Notes: generated by a model from the sequence alone, not told the origin. A stretch of 64,000 nucleotides of DNA from a virus (IMGVR_UViG_3300020198_000887:1-64000); one strand, 5' to 3'; shown: positions 34,501 through 43,259, numbered from the stretch's first letter. A program made the numbers and translations.

Positions 34501-35093
34501 GTAGTAACATAATTTTTTCAACAATTGACACTGCATACCCAGTTGCTGGGCAAGATAATGATAGTCAAGGATTTCGGGATAATTTCACAATAATTCATGA
34601 TGCATTGGGAATAGCATATTCAGAAATAACCACTTTACAACAAAATGCCCTTCTAAAAGCAACAATTGACCAAACCAATGATACAGTGGCAAATGACTTG
34701 CATCAAAGTAGTATTAATAATGGCACATATACCAACTTTTTTGGAATTGGTAAAACATCTTCTGCAAATTCATCAATTATAATTAATATCGCAAGCGCGT
34801 CCGTACAAGTCGTTGCATTAACATCTAATAGTACAGTGAGTTTTGCAGGATGGCCTGGGGATGACTCAACTAGTGTATACGGGGTGATTAGATTACATTT
34901 TTCAAGTACTGAAATTGGGACTGAACGCACAGTTACCTTCCAGCCGTCAAACACTGGGGTACTTTTATATGATTCAAACTTCCAAACCCCATTTAAAGTA
35001 AACACCAATTTCGCAGGTAAACAACAAGTGGTTGACGTTTGGAGTTTTGATGGTGGGACTACTGTATTTTTAAAACATGTCGGTGAATTTTAA
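34497..35093 (+). CDS. Phage structural protein, 198 aa
   Basis: Starts NIIFSTIDTAYPVAGQDNDS and has GFRDNFTIIHDALGIAYSEI, another version of the fibre-attachment helix. It ends QQVVDVWSFDGGTTVFLKHV, a conserved C-terminal pattern in T4-like tail proteins. Overlaps both neighbours by 4 and 1 bases, indicating coupled translation. Confidence 0.72.
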   Translation: MSSNIIFSTIDTAYPVAGQDNDSQGFRDNFTIIHDALGIAYSEITTLQQNALLKATIDQTNDTVANDLHQSSINNGTYTNFFGIGKTSSANSSIIINIASASVQVVALTSNSTVSFAGWPGDDSTSVYGVIRLHFSSTEIGTERTVTFQPSNTGVLLYDSNFQTPFKVNTNFAGKQQVVDVWSFDGGTTVFLKHVGEF

Positions 35094-35323
35094 TGCACCC
35101 ATTGATTAATGATTTAGGATCATTAAAAGATGCTGAAATCGAGGCAACACTAACTGAGTTAGGAAAAAAATACTTTATGACAACTAATTTGCAAGTGCGT
35201 GAACAAATTTCGCTGGTATTAGACACATATAAAGAAGAATTAACCACCCGTAGAAGAAATGAGTGGGTTAAAATGCAAGAAAATAGAGAAAAGGGACTTG
35301 ACAAACTTATCAATATCAATTAA
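35093..35323 (+). CDS. Small helical phage protein, 76 aa
   Basis: Entirely helical (ATLTELGKKYFMTT, LQVREQISLVLDTYKEELTT) with a charged C-end. Start overlaps the previous stop. A conserved small protein seen near tail genes of T4-like phages; function unknown. Confidence 0.65.
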   Translation: MHPLINDLGSLKDAEIEATLTELGKKYFMTTNLQVREQISLVLDTYKEELTTRRRNEWVKMQENREKGLDKLININ

Positions 35324-35332
35324 AATACGTTT

Positions 35333-35845
35333 ATGCGACTAGATAAGTTTTATAATCCAATATTCAACGAAACTGATGTATTTAATATCCTTTATCAAGG
35401 CGATACATCAGTTCTTTCAAAATTATCAGTAGATATAACCCAAGATTTAATAACTCTTGCGCAAATAGGTGAGTTTAATTTTCCTATATTACCAGCAGAA
35501 TCTGATTCACCTGAACTTTATCATAAATCTCTACAATCCCAGTGGTTTTTTACAGAAGAATACAAAAATTTTGATATAAAACAATTTTGTATAGATAAAT
35601 GTAATTCAGATGTCGAACGAACCAGAATTTATGAAGAATTTACTGAGTTTGAACGACTCGGTATGATAGATTTATTGAGATGGTGCAAGTATTTTGTTGA
35701 TACTTGCACACATCAAGATGTAATATGGGGTGTTGGCCGGGGTTCTAGTGTGGCTAGTTATGTGTTATATATAATTGGTATTCATAAAATTGATAGTATT
35801 AAATATAATTTAGATTGGCGTGAATTTTTAAAGATAAGTACATAA
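35333..35845 (+). CDS. Orphan DNA polymerase III alpha-like fragment
   Basis: 170 residues. The segment YEEFTEFERLGMIDLLRWCK leading to WGVGRGSSVASYVLYIIGI and DSIKYNLDWREFLK aligns with the start of the DnaE/PolC palm, where bacterial enzymes read GPGRGSAAGSLVAYALGI then FERFLN. The protein ends exactly there, before the catalytic aspartates (PDFDIDF in DnaE), so it cannot polymerise DNA alone. The phage has its own family B polymerase. It may be a decoy or clamp-binding partner, or a repurposed domain. Confidence 0.75.
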   Translation: MRLDKFYNPIFNETDVFNILYQGDTSVLSKLSVDITQDLITLAQIGEFNFPILPAESDSPELYHKSLQSQWFFTEEYKNFDIKQFCIDKCNSDVERTRIYEEFTEFERLGMIDLLRWCKYFVDTCTHQDVIWGVGRGSSVASYVLYIIGIHKIDSIKYNLDWREFLKIST

Positions 35846-35861
35846 TTACAAGGAGATTATT

Positions 35862-36224
35862 ATGACAATGAAACAACCACAAAGAGGTGTTTATCGTTCT
35901 CTTAGGGGAAAAGAAGTAGACATGACTAAATTAATTAACCAAAACGAATTAACTGTTGCGGTTGGTAACGTTAAAGTGAATGCACGAGGTGATGAAATAG
36001 GACCAGGTGGGAGAATTATCCGGAAAGAAGAAGACATTGTCACTGCCGCACGTGGGCAAAATGCATCTGGGTACCAACAGCCAGTGATTAATGAGCAACT
36101 TCAACAATCGGTGACCCCGCCAGAATCACCATCATCAAAAACAGCAGGACCCACCCAGCAAAAACCACAAATGAAACAAAATGTTAAAGATATTTCAAAA
36201 ATGGATCCAGCAGGTGATGAATGA
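35862..36224 (+). CDS. Conserved phage protein, 120 aa
   Basis: Begins with RGVYRSLRGKEVDMTKLINQ and contains NVKVNARGDEIGPGGRI, a family I know from T4-like marine phages next to gp31/gp44 genes. The C-terminal half is Pro/Gln/Ser-rich and disordered. Overlaps the co-chaperonin gene by 4 bases. Function unknown. Confidence 0.65.
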   Translation: MTMKQPQRGVYRSLRGKEVDMTKLINQNELTVAVGNVKVNARGDEIGPGGRIIRKEEDIVTAARGQNASGYQQPVINEQLQQSVTPPESPSSKTAGPTQQKPQMKQNVKDISKMDPAGDE

Positions 36225-36607
36225 GTTTCATCAAATGTGAGAAATTAACCCCTTTGCACGATAGCGTTCTTATCACAGATATGTCATTTGATGAACAAGT
36301 AACATCAGCTGGGATCATCATAGGCAGCGATGACGGTAAATCAGAAGGAATTAAGCCACGCTGGGGCAAAGTTTATGCGGTTGGTCCAAAACAAGATAAA
36401 ATTAAAGTCGGGGATTGGATCTTAGTTGAACATGGTAGATGGACCCGTAGTGTCAAAATAGAAATAAATGAGTCCGATATAGAAGTTCGCCGTGTAGAAA
36501 CAAAATCTATTATGATGACAGCAGACACTAAACCAACTGACATTTATTTTGGTGTTTCCAACAAATCAAATATACACACATTTGATTTTAGTAAACCAAT
36601 GTTTTAA
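36221..36607 (+). CDS. gp31-like co-chaperonin
   Basis: 128 residues with a Cpn10 core: LTPLHDSVLITDM, a mobile loop around residues 24-38 (EQVTSAGIIIG), WGKVYAVGP, KVGDWILVEHGRW and a C-terminal extension. T4 gp31 replaces GroES to let GroEL fold the larger capsid protein. It is longer than the canonical GroES-like protein at 4209, suggesting this one serves capsid folding. Confidence 0.85.
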   Translation: MSFIKCEKLTPLHDSVLITDMSFDEQVTSAGIIIGSDDGKSEGIKPRWGKVYAVGPKQDKIKVGDWILVEHGRWTRSVKIEINESDIEVRRVETKSIMMTADTKPTDIYFGVSNKSNIHTFDFSKPMF

Positions 36608-36630
36608 CAAATACACAATAACCCATTACC

Positions 36631-36658
36631 TTGACAGATTCTGGGTTATTGATATAAT
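36631..36658 (+). promoter_or_regulatory. Sigma70-type promoter of the clamp-loader gene
   Basis: TTGACA at 36631-36636, 16 bases, TATAAT at 36653-36658. The -35 region lies inside an inverted repeat ATAACCC (36617-36623) / GGGTTAT (36643-36649), a possible operator or the stem of the preceding terminator. Confidence 0.8.
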
Positions 36659-36687
36659 ACAACCTTTTAACTATCGCAGAGAATTAA

Positions 36688-37635
36688 ATGTCTATATCAG
36701 AACTTTGGGTTGAGAAATATAGACCATCAACAACTGATGGGTATGTTTTTAGAGATAATTATCAAAAACAACAAATAACGAATTGGATTAATGAAGGGGC
36801 AATCCCACATCTTTTGTTAAGTGGAACTGCTGGAGTAGGAAAAACAACCCTTGCTAAAATTTTGTTTAATCAACTAAACATCCATCCATATGACATAAAA
36901 GAAATAAATGCATCAAGAACAAATTCAGTCGATGATATACGAAATATTATTGTAAATTTTGTATCAATGATTCCATTTGGGAAATTCAAAGTAGTGTTAC
37001 TTGATGAAGCAGACTACCTATCTATAAATGCACAAGCAGTATTGCGTGGGGTAATGGAAGAGTATCATACTACGGCTAGATTTATATTAACGTGTAACTA
37101 TCCAAATAAAATTTTACCAGCCATACATAGTAGATGCCAAGGATTTCACATAGAAAAAGTCGACCAGACCGAATTTACCACTCGAATTGCCACAATTCTA
37201 ATATCGGAAAATATTAATTTTGAGTTGGATACATTAGATACTTTTGTGAAATCAACATATCCAGATTTACGAAAATGTATTAACTTAGTTCAAATGAATT
37301 GCGTAGATGGTACATTATACACCCCACAACAAGGTGATGGTAATAACTCTGATTACAAAATCGAAATGGTTCAATTATTCAAAGCAGGAAAAATCAATCA
37401 AGCAAGAAAATTGATTTGTAGTCAAGCACGACCAGATGAAATTGAAGATATATATAGATGGTTATATGATAATATTGAATTATTTGGTGACGATGACATG
37501 CAAGAACAAGCAATTCTTATTATCAAACAAGGGTTGGTTGATCACACCTTAGTTATTGACCCAGAAATTAATCTTGCTGCCACATTAATTAGACTTTCAA
37601 ACATATGCGAGAATCGAGAAAAAGAACATTTGTAA
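36688..37635 (+). CDS. Clamp loader large subunit (T4 gp44 / RFC-like)
   Basis: 315 residues, AAA+ ATPase. ELWVEKYRP is the RFC-type start, Walker A GTAGVGKT at 46-53, Walker B LLDEAD at 104-109, sensor TCNYPNKI, arginine finger HSRC, then the lid and collar. It loads the sliding clamp (58333) on DNA. In T4 the gp62 partner is also needed; none is seen in this window. The 3' end overlaps the DUF2061 gene by 31 bases. Confidence 0.93.
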   Translation: MSISELWVEKYRPSTTDGYVFRDNYQKQQITNWINEGAIPHLLLSGTAGVGKTTLAKILFNQLNIHPYDIKEINASRTNSVDDIRNIIVNFVSMIPFGKFKVVLLDEADYLSINAQAVLRGVMEEYHTTARFILTCNYPNKILPAIHSRCQGFHIEKVDQTEFTTRIATILISENINFELDTLDTFVKSTYPDLRKCINLVQMNCVDGTLYTPQQGDGNNSDYKIEMVQLFKAGKINQARKLICSQARPDEIEDIYRWLYDNIELFGDDDMQEQAILIIKQGLVDHTLVIDPEINLAATLIRLSNICENREKEHL

Positions 37636-37808
37636 AAACTATTAGTTGGAGAGCTATAGCAACGATTGTATCATTTATTGTTGCGTATATCGTTTCCAAC
37701 GACTTAACCATCGCTAGCAGTATCGCTAGCATGCAAGTATTAATCCATACGTTATTATATTATATTCATGAACGTGTATGTTGTAAAATGCTGTGGGGTA
37801 ACCTGTAG
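37605..37808 (+). CDS. DUF2061 membrane protein
   Basis: 67 residues matching the predicted-membrane family DUF2061: RKRTFVKTISWRAIATI, two transmembrane helices and IHTLLYYIHERV. It starts inside the end of the clamp-loader gene in another frame. Function unknown; common in marine bacteria and their phages. Confidence 0.8.
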   Translation: MRESRKRTFVKTISWRAIATIVSFIVAYIVSNDLTIASSIASMQVLIHTLLYYIHERVCCKMLWGNL

Positions 37809-37810
37809 AA

Positions 37811-37831
37811 GGAGGGCACTTGGTACCCTCC
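37811..37831. terminator. GC-rich hairpin between convergent genes
   Basis: GGAGGG (37811-37816) pairs with CCCTCC (37826-37831). It lies between the convergent DUF2061 and phoH genes; the T-run is weak. Confidence 0.4.
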
Positions 37832-37918
37832 AATATGTTTTACTTGACTAAATGTTAAATTTTGGCATTGAACATATTACAGCGCATTAGAATATATCTA
37901 ATCCACAAATGAATAATT

Positions 37919-38638
37919 TCAGTCTTCATCATATAGATTCAAAATTTCCTTAATTACAGGGTGTCGTTCAATGTCGTCAACCCCAAATTCTATAAGTTCA
38001 ATTAAACAGGGGGTTTTATCTTTCATTCTACGAATGAAATCATCCAAGCCATTTCCACCAAGTCTATCTGCCTGGTTCAAATCGCCCGTGATCACCATTT
38101 TTGAGTTATCGCCGATCCTGGTTAATAGCATTTTCATTTGGTTAACTGTAGTACCTTGAATTTCATCGGCTACTATATATGCATTTTTAAAGGTTCTTCC
38201 GCGCATGTACGCTAATGGGCTTATTTCTATAACACCTTCCTCTAAATATCTGGTAATATCTCTTTTCTGATAATATTCTGCAAACACATCAAAAATAGGT
38301 TTGGTCCATGGGGCCATCTTTTCTTCTAATGTGCCCGGTAAGAAACCCAAATCTTCATCTACTGAAACGGCGGGTCTTGTCACAATGATTTTTTCAATTT
38401 TTCCTTCTTGGAATAATTTAATTCCATATTGAACTGCCAGTATAGTTTTTCCAGTACCAGCTGGGCCAACTGCAAAAATAATACTAGTGGATTCATTCTG
38501 CAACTTATGCAAGTATTCTATTTGACTTTTATTTCGTGGGGCCAGGGTGACTTGTTTACGCTTTGCTGGTAAGTAAGGTTGAAAATCTATTATGTTAACT
38601 TCTGATGTAAAACGTTTTTTATTCACTTTTCTACTCAT
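37919..38638 (-). CDS. phoH: PhoH-like ATPase
   Basis: 239 residues, a P-loop protein of the PhoH family common in aquatic phages. Walker A GPAGTGKT at 58-65, then VTRPAVSVDEDLGFLPG, RGRTFKNAYIVADEIQ (Walker B) and the ITGDLNQ motif. Proposed roles are in RNA metabolism or phosphate stress; unproven in phages. One of only four minus-strand genes in the window, with a strong AGGAGA ribosome site. Confidence 0.93.
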   Translation of the reverse strand: MSRKVNKKRFTSEVNIIDFQPYLPAKRKQVTLAPRNKSQIEYLHKLQNESTSIIFAVGPAGTGKTILAVQYGIKLFQEGKIEKIIVTRPAVSVDEDLGFLPGTLEEKMAPWTKPIFDVFAEYYQKRDITRYLEEGVIEISPLAYMRGRTFKNAYIVADEIQGTTVNQMKMLLTRIGDNSKMVITGDLNQADRLGGNGLDDFIRRMKDKTPCLIELIEFGVDDIERHPVIKEILNLYDED

Positions 38639-38667
38639 TCAGTAATCTCCTACTTTGTGTGAGAAAT

Positions 38668-38706
38668 AGGACTTGTAGTGACCGCCATGATAACTACATT
38701 GGTCCT
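38668..38706. other. Hairpin in the phoH divergent region
   Basis: AGGAC-TTGTAGT pairs with ACTACA-TTG-GTCCT around a 13-base loop, between phoH and the divergent gene at 38816. It could be a regulatory site; no T-run follows. Confidence 0.35.
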
Positions 38707-38815
38707 ACATTCGTATTTACCACATTTAATCAAAAATAATGAATGCCTATAATGTAAACAGATGGATATAATTTTATTTCGACTAAATACAAGTAGATTA
38801 TTCTAGGATTTTATT

Positions 38816-39400
38816 ATGCATGATGTATTAGATATTATTAAAAACATACAAAGTTTATATGAAAGTAATTCAAGTCTTGCTGTTCTTAAAGATGTTGAAC
38901 GTGTACTTGATGAATTAGATATGTATGTTTATGATAATTGGATTGATGGCGAGTTAGCATATGGCCCAAAAATTGATAGGCATTGGATTACTGTTGGATT
39001 TATGTGGCCACACCAAAAAATGCCAGACCCAATTGGTGGTAAACGATTGATTGATATCGGATGTAAGGTGAAATATCAAAAATCACATTTAGTCGAACCA
39101 CGGAAGATAAAAACAGCAGACGATATTAGACCAGGAACAAAAAAAGGTAAAATAGATAGCCATCCGATATGGATCGTTGAAATACAAATGCCTAAAAAAG
39201 TGGCATTTGAGATTTATAAAGGGTACATGCACAAAATGAAAAACGAGACCCAACATCAAATAACAAACACAAATACCCAGCAAGTTACACCTGCAATACC
39301 TGCACCAATCGCGCCAGGTGTACCTGGGGTATCTGGTGCTGTCGCCCCACAAGCAGGTATGCCAATGGCAGGTATGACGCCACGATCACCGGTAATTTAA
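38816..39400 (+). CDS. Conserved phage protein, 194 aa
   Basis: Core YDNWIDGELAYGPKIDRHWI and FMWPHQKMPDPIGGKRLIDI is a recognisable family in T4-like phages, found near structural genes. The C-terminal 50 residues are Pro/Ala/Gly/Met-rich and disordered. AGGA precedes the ATG and a CTAAATAC late-promoter-like box lies upstream (about 38785). Function unassigned. Confidence 0.68.
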   Translation: MHDVLDIIKNIQSLYESNSSLAVLKDVERVLDELDMYVYDNWIDGELAYGPKIDRHWITVGFMWPHQKMPDPIGGKRLIDIGCKVKYQKSHLVEPRKIKTADDIRPGTKKGKIDSHPIWIVEIQMPKKVAFEIYKGYMHKMKNETQHQITNTNTQQVTPAIPAPIAPGVPGVSGAVAPQAGMPMAGMTPRSPVI

Positions 39401-39402
39401 GA

Positions 39403-40146
39403 ATGCAAAATATCACAGAAAATTTAAGAAAAAATGATTTACGGAATTTGGTAAAGAAAGTATTTGAAATAGACTCATATAAAAGTAAAATAGGTGACGA
39501 CATCGACGTCGTTGTATTAAGTTTTACGGTTGATAGTGAAGACCCAGCAAAAGATTTGGAAAATTTTGTAGAAATGGGGTACGATTTTGTATTAGACGCC
39601 GACATATCACCAGGTGAAACTGATGATGGAACATATAAGGTATTTATTGAATTAGAACGTGGTAGACATACAGCAGACCAAATTTTAGAATTATTGGTAG
39701 GGATAGAACGATTAACTGGTATGCCTGATATGAGATTTCGCTATTTTAAAAGTTTCGAGAGTCATGACGCGACAATTGAAAACTTAACATCAATAATACC
39801 GAGTAATAAAGAATCATATAAACTTGCCACTAACAAACACAGCCTAAATAATTATAGTAATTTTTTTGCTGCCAGTTCTGCGGATAAAATTAATGTACTA
39901 GATGAATCCATTACTTTTAAAAAAATATGGGGTGACCAAGTAACATTTAATATAATTAAAAGTGGCGCGGTAAATGACGTATATAATTCTGTTAAAGGCC
40001 CACTTATGATGGAAAGTAAAGATATTGCTGAGATACTCTTTTTTACGAAATACATTGGTAATTACAACATTACAAAAATAAACAACACATATATATTTGA
40101 AAACAGCAATTGGGCTGTTGCATTGGAGAAAACTAATGTCATTTAA
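39403..40146 (+). CDS. Conserved phage protein, 247 aa
   Basis: Starts 2 bases after the previous stop. Acidic; DIDVVVLSFTVDSEDPAKDL and ELERGRHTADQILELLVGIE are family-type segments co-occurring with the upstream protein in related phages. Probably works with it in virion assembly. Its 3' end overlaps the endolysin start by 11 bases. Confidence 0.62.
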   Translation: MQNITENLRKNDLRNLVKKVFEIDSYKSKIGDDIDVVVLSFTVDSEDPAKDLENFVEMGYDFVLDADISPGETDDGTYKVFIELERGRHTADQILELLVGIERLTGMPDMRFRYFKSFESHDATIENLTSIIPSNKESYKLATNKHSLNNYSNFFAASSADKINVLDESITFKKIWGDQVTFNIIKSGAVNDVYNSVKGPLMMESKDIAEILFFTKYIGNYNITKINNTYIFENSNWAVALEKTNVI

Positions 40147-40762
40147 GTTTGATTTCAAAAAAGAACATTTGTCACAAATAATACCAGGTAACCCATATTT
40201 AGATTATTGGTATAATGCATTAACTATGATACTACCTGATTATGATATTGACACAATACCCAGAGTTGCGGCGTTTTTGGCACAAACTGCGCATGAAAGC
40301 GGTAATTATAAATTTCTAAAAGAAAATTTAAATTATAGATCTACCTCTTTACGTAAAGTATTCCCAAAATATTTTCCAACTGATGCATTGGCAAACAAGT
40401 ATGCACACAATCAATCTGCAATTGCAAATAGAGTATATGGTAATAGAATGGGGAATGGACCTGAAGAATCAGGAGATGGATTCCGCTATTGTGGTCGTGG
40501 CTTAATACAACTAACAGGCAAAACTAATTATACCAAATTTGCCGAATCTATTGATACGCCAGTTGACGAAATACCAGACTATTTATCTACTTTTGAAGGT
40601 GCTGTGCAGTCTGCATGCTGGTATTGGGAAGAAAATAACCTTAATCGTTGGGCTGACCAAGGTGATATATTAACATTAACCAAACGGATTAATGGCGGTA
40701 CTATTGGATTAGAATCTAGAAAAACTCATTACGAACATGCAAAAAAAGTATTAAATTCATAA
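40136..40762 (+). CDS. Endolysin, GH19 chitinase-like
   Basis: 208 residues from the ATG at 40136 (GGAG 9 bases upstream). FLAQTAHESGNY carries the catalytic Glu54; further family motifs are GDGFRYCGRGLIQLTGKTNY and a WYWEENNLN C-terminal region. GH19 lysozymes cut the peptidoglycan glycan strand. There is no signal peptide, so release depends on the holin encoded at 41490. First gene of a complete lysis cassette. Confidence 0.9.
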   Translation: MSFKFDFKKEHLSQIIPGNPYLDYWYNALTMILPDYDIDTIPRVAAFLAQTAHESGNYKFLKENLNYRSTSLRKVFPKYFPTDALANKYAHNQSAIANRVYGNRMGNGPEESGDGFRYCGRGLIQLTGKTNYTKFAESIDTPVDEIPDYLSTFEGAVQSACWYWEENNLNRWADQGDILTLTKRINGGTIGLESRKTHYEHAKKVLNS

Positions 40763-40776
40763 GTTTGGAATATTAA

Positions 40777-41217
40777 ATGATAATTCTGCACCTGTTACCA
40801 GATAGTTTTTTAGCAATGGTTGTTCATATCATACTAGTGTTAGGAATTGGTGGGACAGTGTTGGATATGTTTATTCGATATATACCTGGTATTATACAAT
40901 ATAGAATTCCACTTAAAGTTTTATCTACTTTATTATTAATTTCTGGAATTTACTTAGAAGGAAGTTATTCAACAGAAATGATTTGGCGAGCTAGAGTCAA
41001 AGAAGTTGAAGCAAAAGTTGCATTAGCAGAAGCACAATCCAAAGAAGCAAATGTAATTATTCAAGAAAAAGTAGTTGAAAAAATTAAAATAGTAAAAGAA
41101 AAGGTATTCGTTAACCAAATTAAAATTAAAAAAGAAAAAGAAATCATTAATGCAGAATGTAAAATACCAATAATTGCAATTCAACGATACAACGCTGCAG
41201 TAGCAGGGGGTGGATAA
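40777..41217 (+). CDS. Inner-membrane spanin (Rz-like)
   Basis: 146 residues: hydrophobic segments at about 9-30 and 48-62, then a long periplasmic coiled coil (VKEVEAKVALAEAQSKEANV) ending CKIPIIAIQRYNAAVAGGG, the typical Rz C-terminus. Its stop overlaps the start of a lipoprotein gene, the standard Rz/Rz1 arrangement. It fuses inner and outer membranes in the last step of lysis of a Gram-negative host. Confidence 0.8.
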   Translation: MIILHLLPDSFLAMVVHIILVLGIGGTVLDMFIRYIPGIIQYRIPLKVLSTLLLISGIYLEGSYSTEMIWRARVKEVEAKVALAEAQSKEANVIIQEKVVEKIKIVKEKVFVNQIKIKKEKEIINAECKIPIIAIQRYNAAVAGGG

Positions 41218-41480
41218 TGAGTACAGGTACTATTTTATTTTTACTTGTACTCACTGGATGCACAACTGCTGTTCCAGTAACAGTAAAATTTCCAGAGGCA
41301 CCATCTATTTTATTAGAACCTGTTCCAGTATTAAACCCATTAGAAGATAATAAACATGATTTGAGTGACATATTAGAAAATGTTAATGAAAATTACGGCA
41401 CATATTATGAAATTCGTGAAAAACTTCAAGAGTGGCAATATTGGTACAAAAAACAAAAAGAAATTTATGACAAAAATTAA
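41217..41480 (+). CDS. Outer-membrane spanin lipoprotein (Rz1-like)
   Basis: 87 residues with a short signal peptide and lipobox LTGC (Cys15), followed by a Pro-rich stretch and a C-terminal helix (REKLQEWQYWYKKQKEIY). The start overlaps the i-spanin stop by one base. Partner of the protein upstream. Confidence 0.82.
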   Translation: MSTGTILFLLVLTGCTTAVPVTVKFPEAPSILLEPVPVLNPLEDNKHDLSDILENVNENYGTYYEIREKLQEWQYWYKKQKEIYDKN

Positions 41481-41489
41481 GGAGTAATA

Positions 41490-42065
41490 ATGTCAAGAGA
41501 AAATTACAACAATATGACATCAGCAGAAAAAGCAGGTGAAGACTTTATGTCAAAAAATTGGAGACCAATGATGGCAATGACATACATGTTAACATGTTTG
41601 TTTGATTTTATTATTGGACCTATCCTTTATAATATATTACAATTCTATAATCCAGGACAACATTTAGATATGTGGCAACCATTAACTTTACAGGGCGGTG
41701 GATTGTATCACATTGCAATGGGGGTTGTATTAGGTATTACTGCACACGGAAGAACACAAGAAAAAATAAATGGGGCAGATGGTTCACTAGTCTCTAGTTT
41801 TACTAATGTAATATCACGTCAACATAATAGCCAACCAGTAGCACCAATTCAAGCTGCCCAAAATTTCCCAGCAGCAACCCACGGATTCACTCAAGAACCG
41901 ACAGTAAGTGCTAATAAATTTGGAAACGTTGTTCCACAACCAGTAGCACCAATTCAAGCTGCCCAAAATTTCCCAGCAGCAACCCACGGATTCACTCAAG
42001 AACCGACAGTAAGTGCTAATAAATTTGGAAACGTTGTTCCACAACCAGAAGAACCGATTCTATAA
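41490..42065 (+). CDS. Holin (3TM type) with duplicated tail
   Basis: 191 residues. NWRPMMAMTYMLTCLFDFII and LTLQGGGLYHIAMGVVLGIT are the signature helices of the 3TM holin / gene-transfer-release family. The C-terminal half is a cytoplasmic Pro/Gln tail made of two identical 35-residue units (PVAPIQAAQNFPAATHGF and on). GGAG ribosome site. It would open the inner membrane for the endolysin. Confidence 0.85.
   Translation: MSRENYNNMTSAEKAGEDFMSKNWRPMMAMTYMLTCLFDFIIGPILYNILQFYNPGQHLDMWQPLTLQGGGLYHIAMGVVLGITAHGRTQEKINGADGSLVSSFTNVISRQHNSQPVAPIQAAQNFPAATHGFTQEPTVSANKFGNVVPQPVAPIQAAQNFPAATHGFTQEPTVSANKFGNVVPQPEEPIL
41835..42044 (+). repeat. Exact 105-bp tandem duplication in the holin gene
   Basis: Copies 41835-41939 and 41940-42044 are identical over the whole unit, encoding 35 residues each. 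A third, diverging start follows. Perfect identity implies very recent duplication or ongoing length variation. Confidence 0.92.
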
Positions 42066-42075
42066 GGAGAGTTTT

Positions 42076-42333
42076 ATGAAATTTTTAACATTATTACTTG
42101 TATTTTTTGTATCAACACCAATTATTGCGGCGGAATGTGCCCCACCCGTTGATAAAATTACCGAAGAAAAAGCAGTTCCTGCTAAGAAAAAGCACAAAAA
42201 ATATAAAGGAACAATAATTCCATCTGAAGTAAAAAAAGTTGAACAAAAAGTAGCAGCACCAGTTGTTGAAGCACCTGCCAAGAAAAAACACAAAAAATAC
42301 GAAGGAACTAAAATCCCTGACGTAAAAAAATAA
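42076..42333 (+). CDS. Small secreted Lys-rich protein, 85 aa
   Basis: AAGGAGA and an ATG give a clean signal peptide (MKFLTLLLVFFVSTPIIAA) cleaved before ECAPP. The mature part holds two copies of PAKKKHKKYKGTIIP-like units. Likely periplasmic and very basic; it may contact envelope polymers late in infection as part of the lysis operon. Confidence 0.7.
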   Translation: MKFLTLLLVFFVSTPIIAAECAPPVDKITEEKAVPAKKKHKKYKGTIIPSEVKKVEQKVAAPVVEAPAKKKHKKYEGTKIPDVKK

Positions 42334-42342
42334 GACATATAT

Positions 42343-42396
42343 TTGACAGGTTAACCATTACATAGTATTATAAATAATATATAATATTTAACCTGT
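42343..42396 (+). promoter_or_regulatory. Overlapping early and late promoters inside an inverted repeat
   Basis: TTGACA (42343-42348) with TATTAT at 17 bases (42366-42371) and an exact TATAAATA (42369-42376). Arms ACAGGTTAA (42346-42354) and TTAACCTGT (42388-42396) enclose them; TTTTT follows the right arm, so it can also terminate read-through RNA. Confidence 0.7.
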
Positions 42397-42403
42397 TTTT
42401 ACT

Positions 42404-43243
42404 ATGACTGATTACTATACAACCCTAGGCGTTGACAAACACGCAACGCAAACTGAGATAAAAAAAGCATATAGACGATTGGCGAATACCCACCACCCAG
42501 ATAAAGGTGGTGATCAATCCAAATTCAAGGATATATCGGTTGCATATGATACACTTGGCGATCCTGAAAAAAGGTCGCACTATGATAGCCGACAATCAAA
42601 TGACTCAGCTGGATTTACCACTCATCACTTCCGTGACTTCCATGACATATTTGGGCACCATTTTGGTGGGAACCCATTTTTTAATGATGCATTTAGACGA
42701 CAACACGTTCAAAAAAACAGGGACTTAAATCTACAGTGCACTATTTCACTGGGTGATTCGTTCTCGGGGAAACAATTAGAAGCAAAATACACGTTACCAA
42801 GTGGAAAACCACAAAGTGTGATAATTAATGTTCCTGCGGGAGTAAAACATGGTGATAATATAAAATATCCTGGACTTGGTGATGATTCAATATCAAACAT
42901 ACATCGCGGTGATTTGAATGTAACTATTTTAGTATCGGCAGATGAAAAATTTGACAGACGTGGTGATGATCTGTACACTACGGTTGAAATTAACGCAATT
43001 GAAGCAATGATTGGGTGTAAAAAACAAATAAAATCCATTACAGGGGAATCAATGATTATTGACATCAGAGCTGGGATCGAACCTGGTGCAGAATTCGCGA
43101 ATAATGGTGCTGGATTCAAAAATTTACAATCCCATCAAGTAGGTAGATTTGTATCAGTAATTAAAATAGTACCACATGCAATAACTAATCCAGAAATAGT
43201 TGATAAACTACGACAAATTTTAACACAAATCAATTCTCAATAA
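42404..43243 (+). CDS. DnaJ/CbpA-type co-chaperone
   Basis: 279 residues. J-domain at 1-66 with the essential HPD tripeptide (HHPDKGG); a G/F-rich linker (FGHHFGGNPFFND); then the two C-terminal beta domains of type II J-proteins (SGKPQSVIINVPAGVKHGDN, HRGDLNVTILV). There is no zinc-finger domain. It would recruit host DnaK to substrates. ClpA-type unfoldase follows 16 bases later, forming a proteostasis operon. Confidence 0.92.
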   Translation: MTDYYTTLGVDKHATQTEIKKAYRRLANTHHPDKGGDQSKFKDISVAYDTLGDPEKRSHYDSRQSNDSAGFTTHHFRDFHDIFGHHFGGNPFFNDAFRRQHVQKNRDLNLQCTISLGDSFSGKQLEAKYTLPSGKPQSVIINVPAGVKHGDNIKYPGLGDDSISNIHRGDLNVTILVSADEKFDRRGDDLYTTVEINAIEAMIGCKKQIKSITGESMIIDIRAGIEPGAEFANNGAGFKNLQSHQVGRFVSVIKIVPHAITNPEIVDKLRQILTQINSQ

Positions 43244-43259
43244 CAATACAGGAAATATA

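Noticed and set aside
41835-42044. CRISPR-like repeat
   Set aside because: The units are long, contiguous without spacers, in frame and encode the holin tail.
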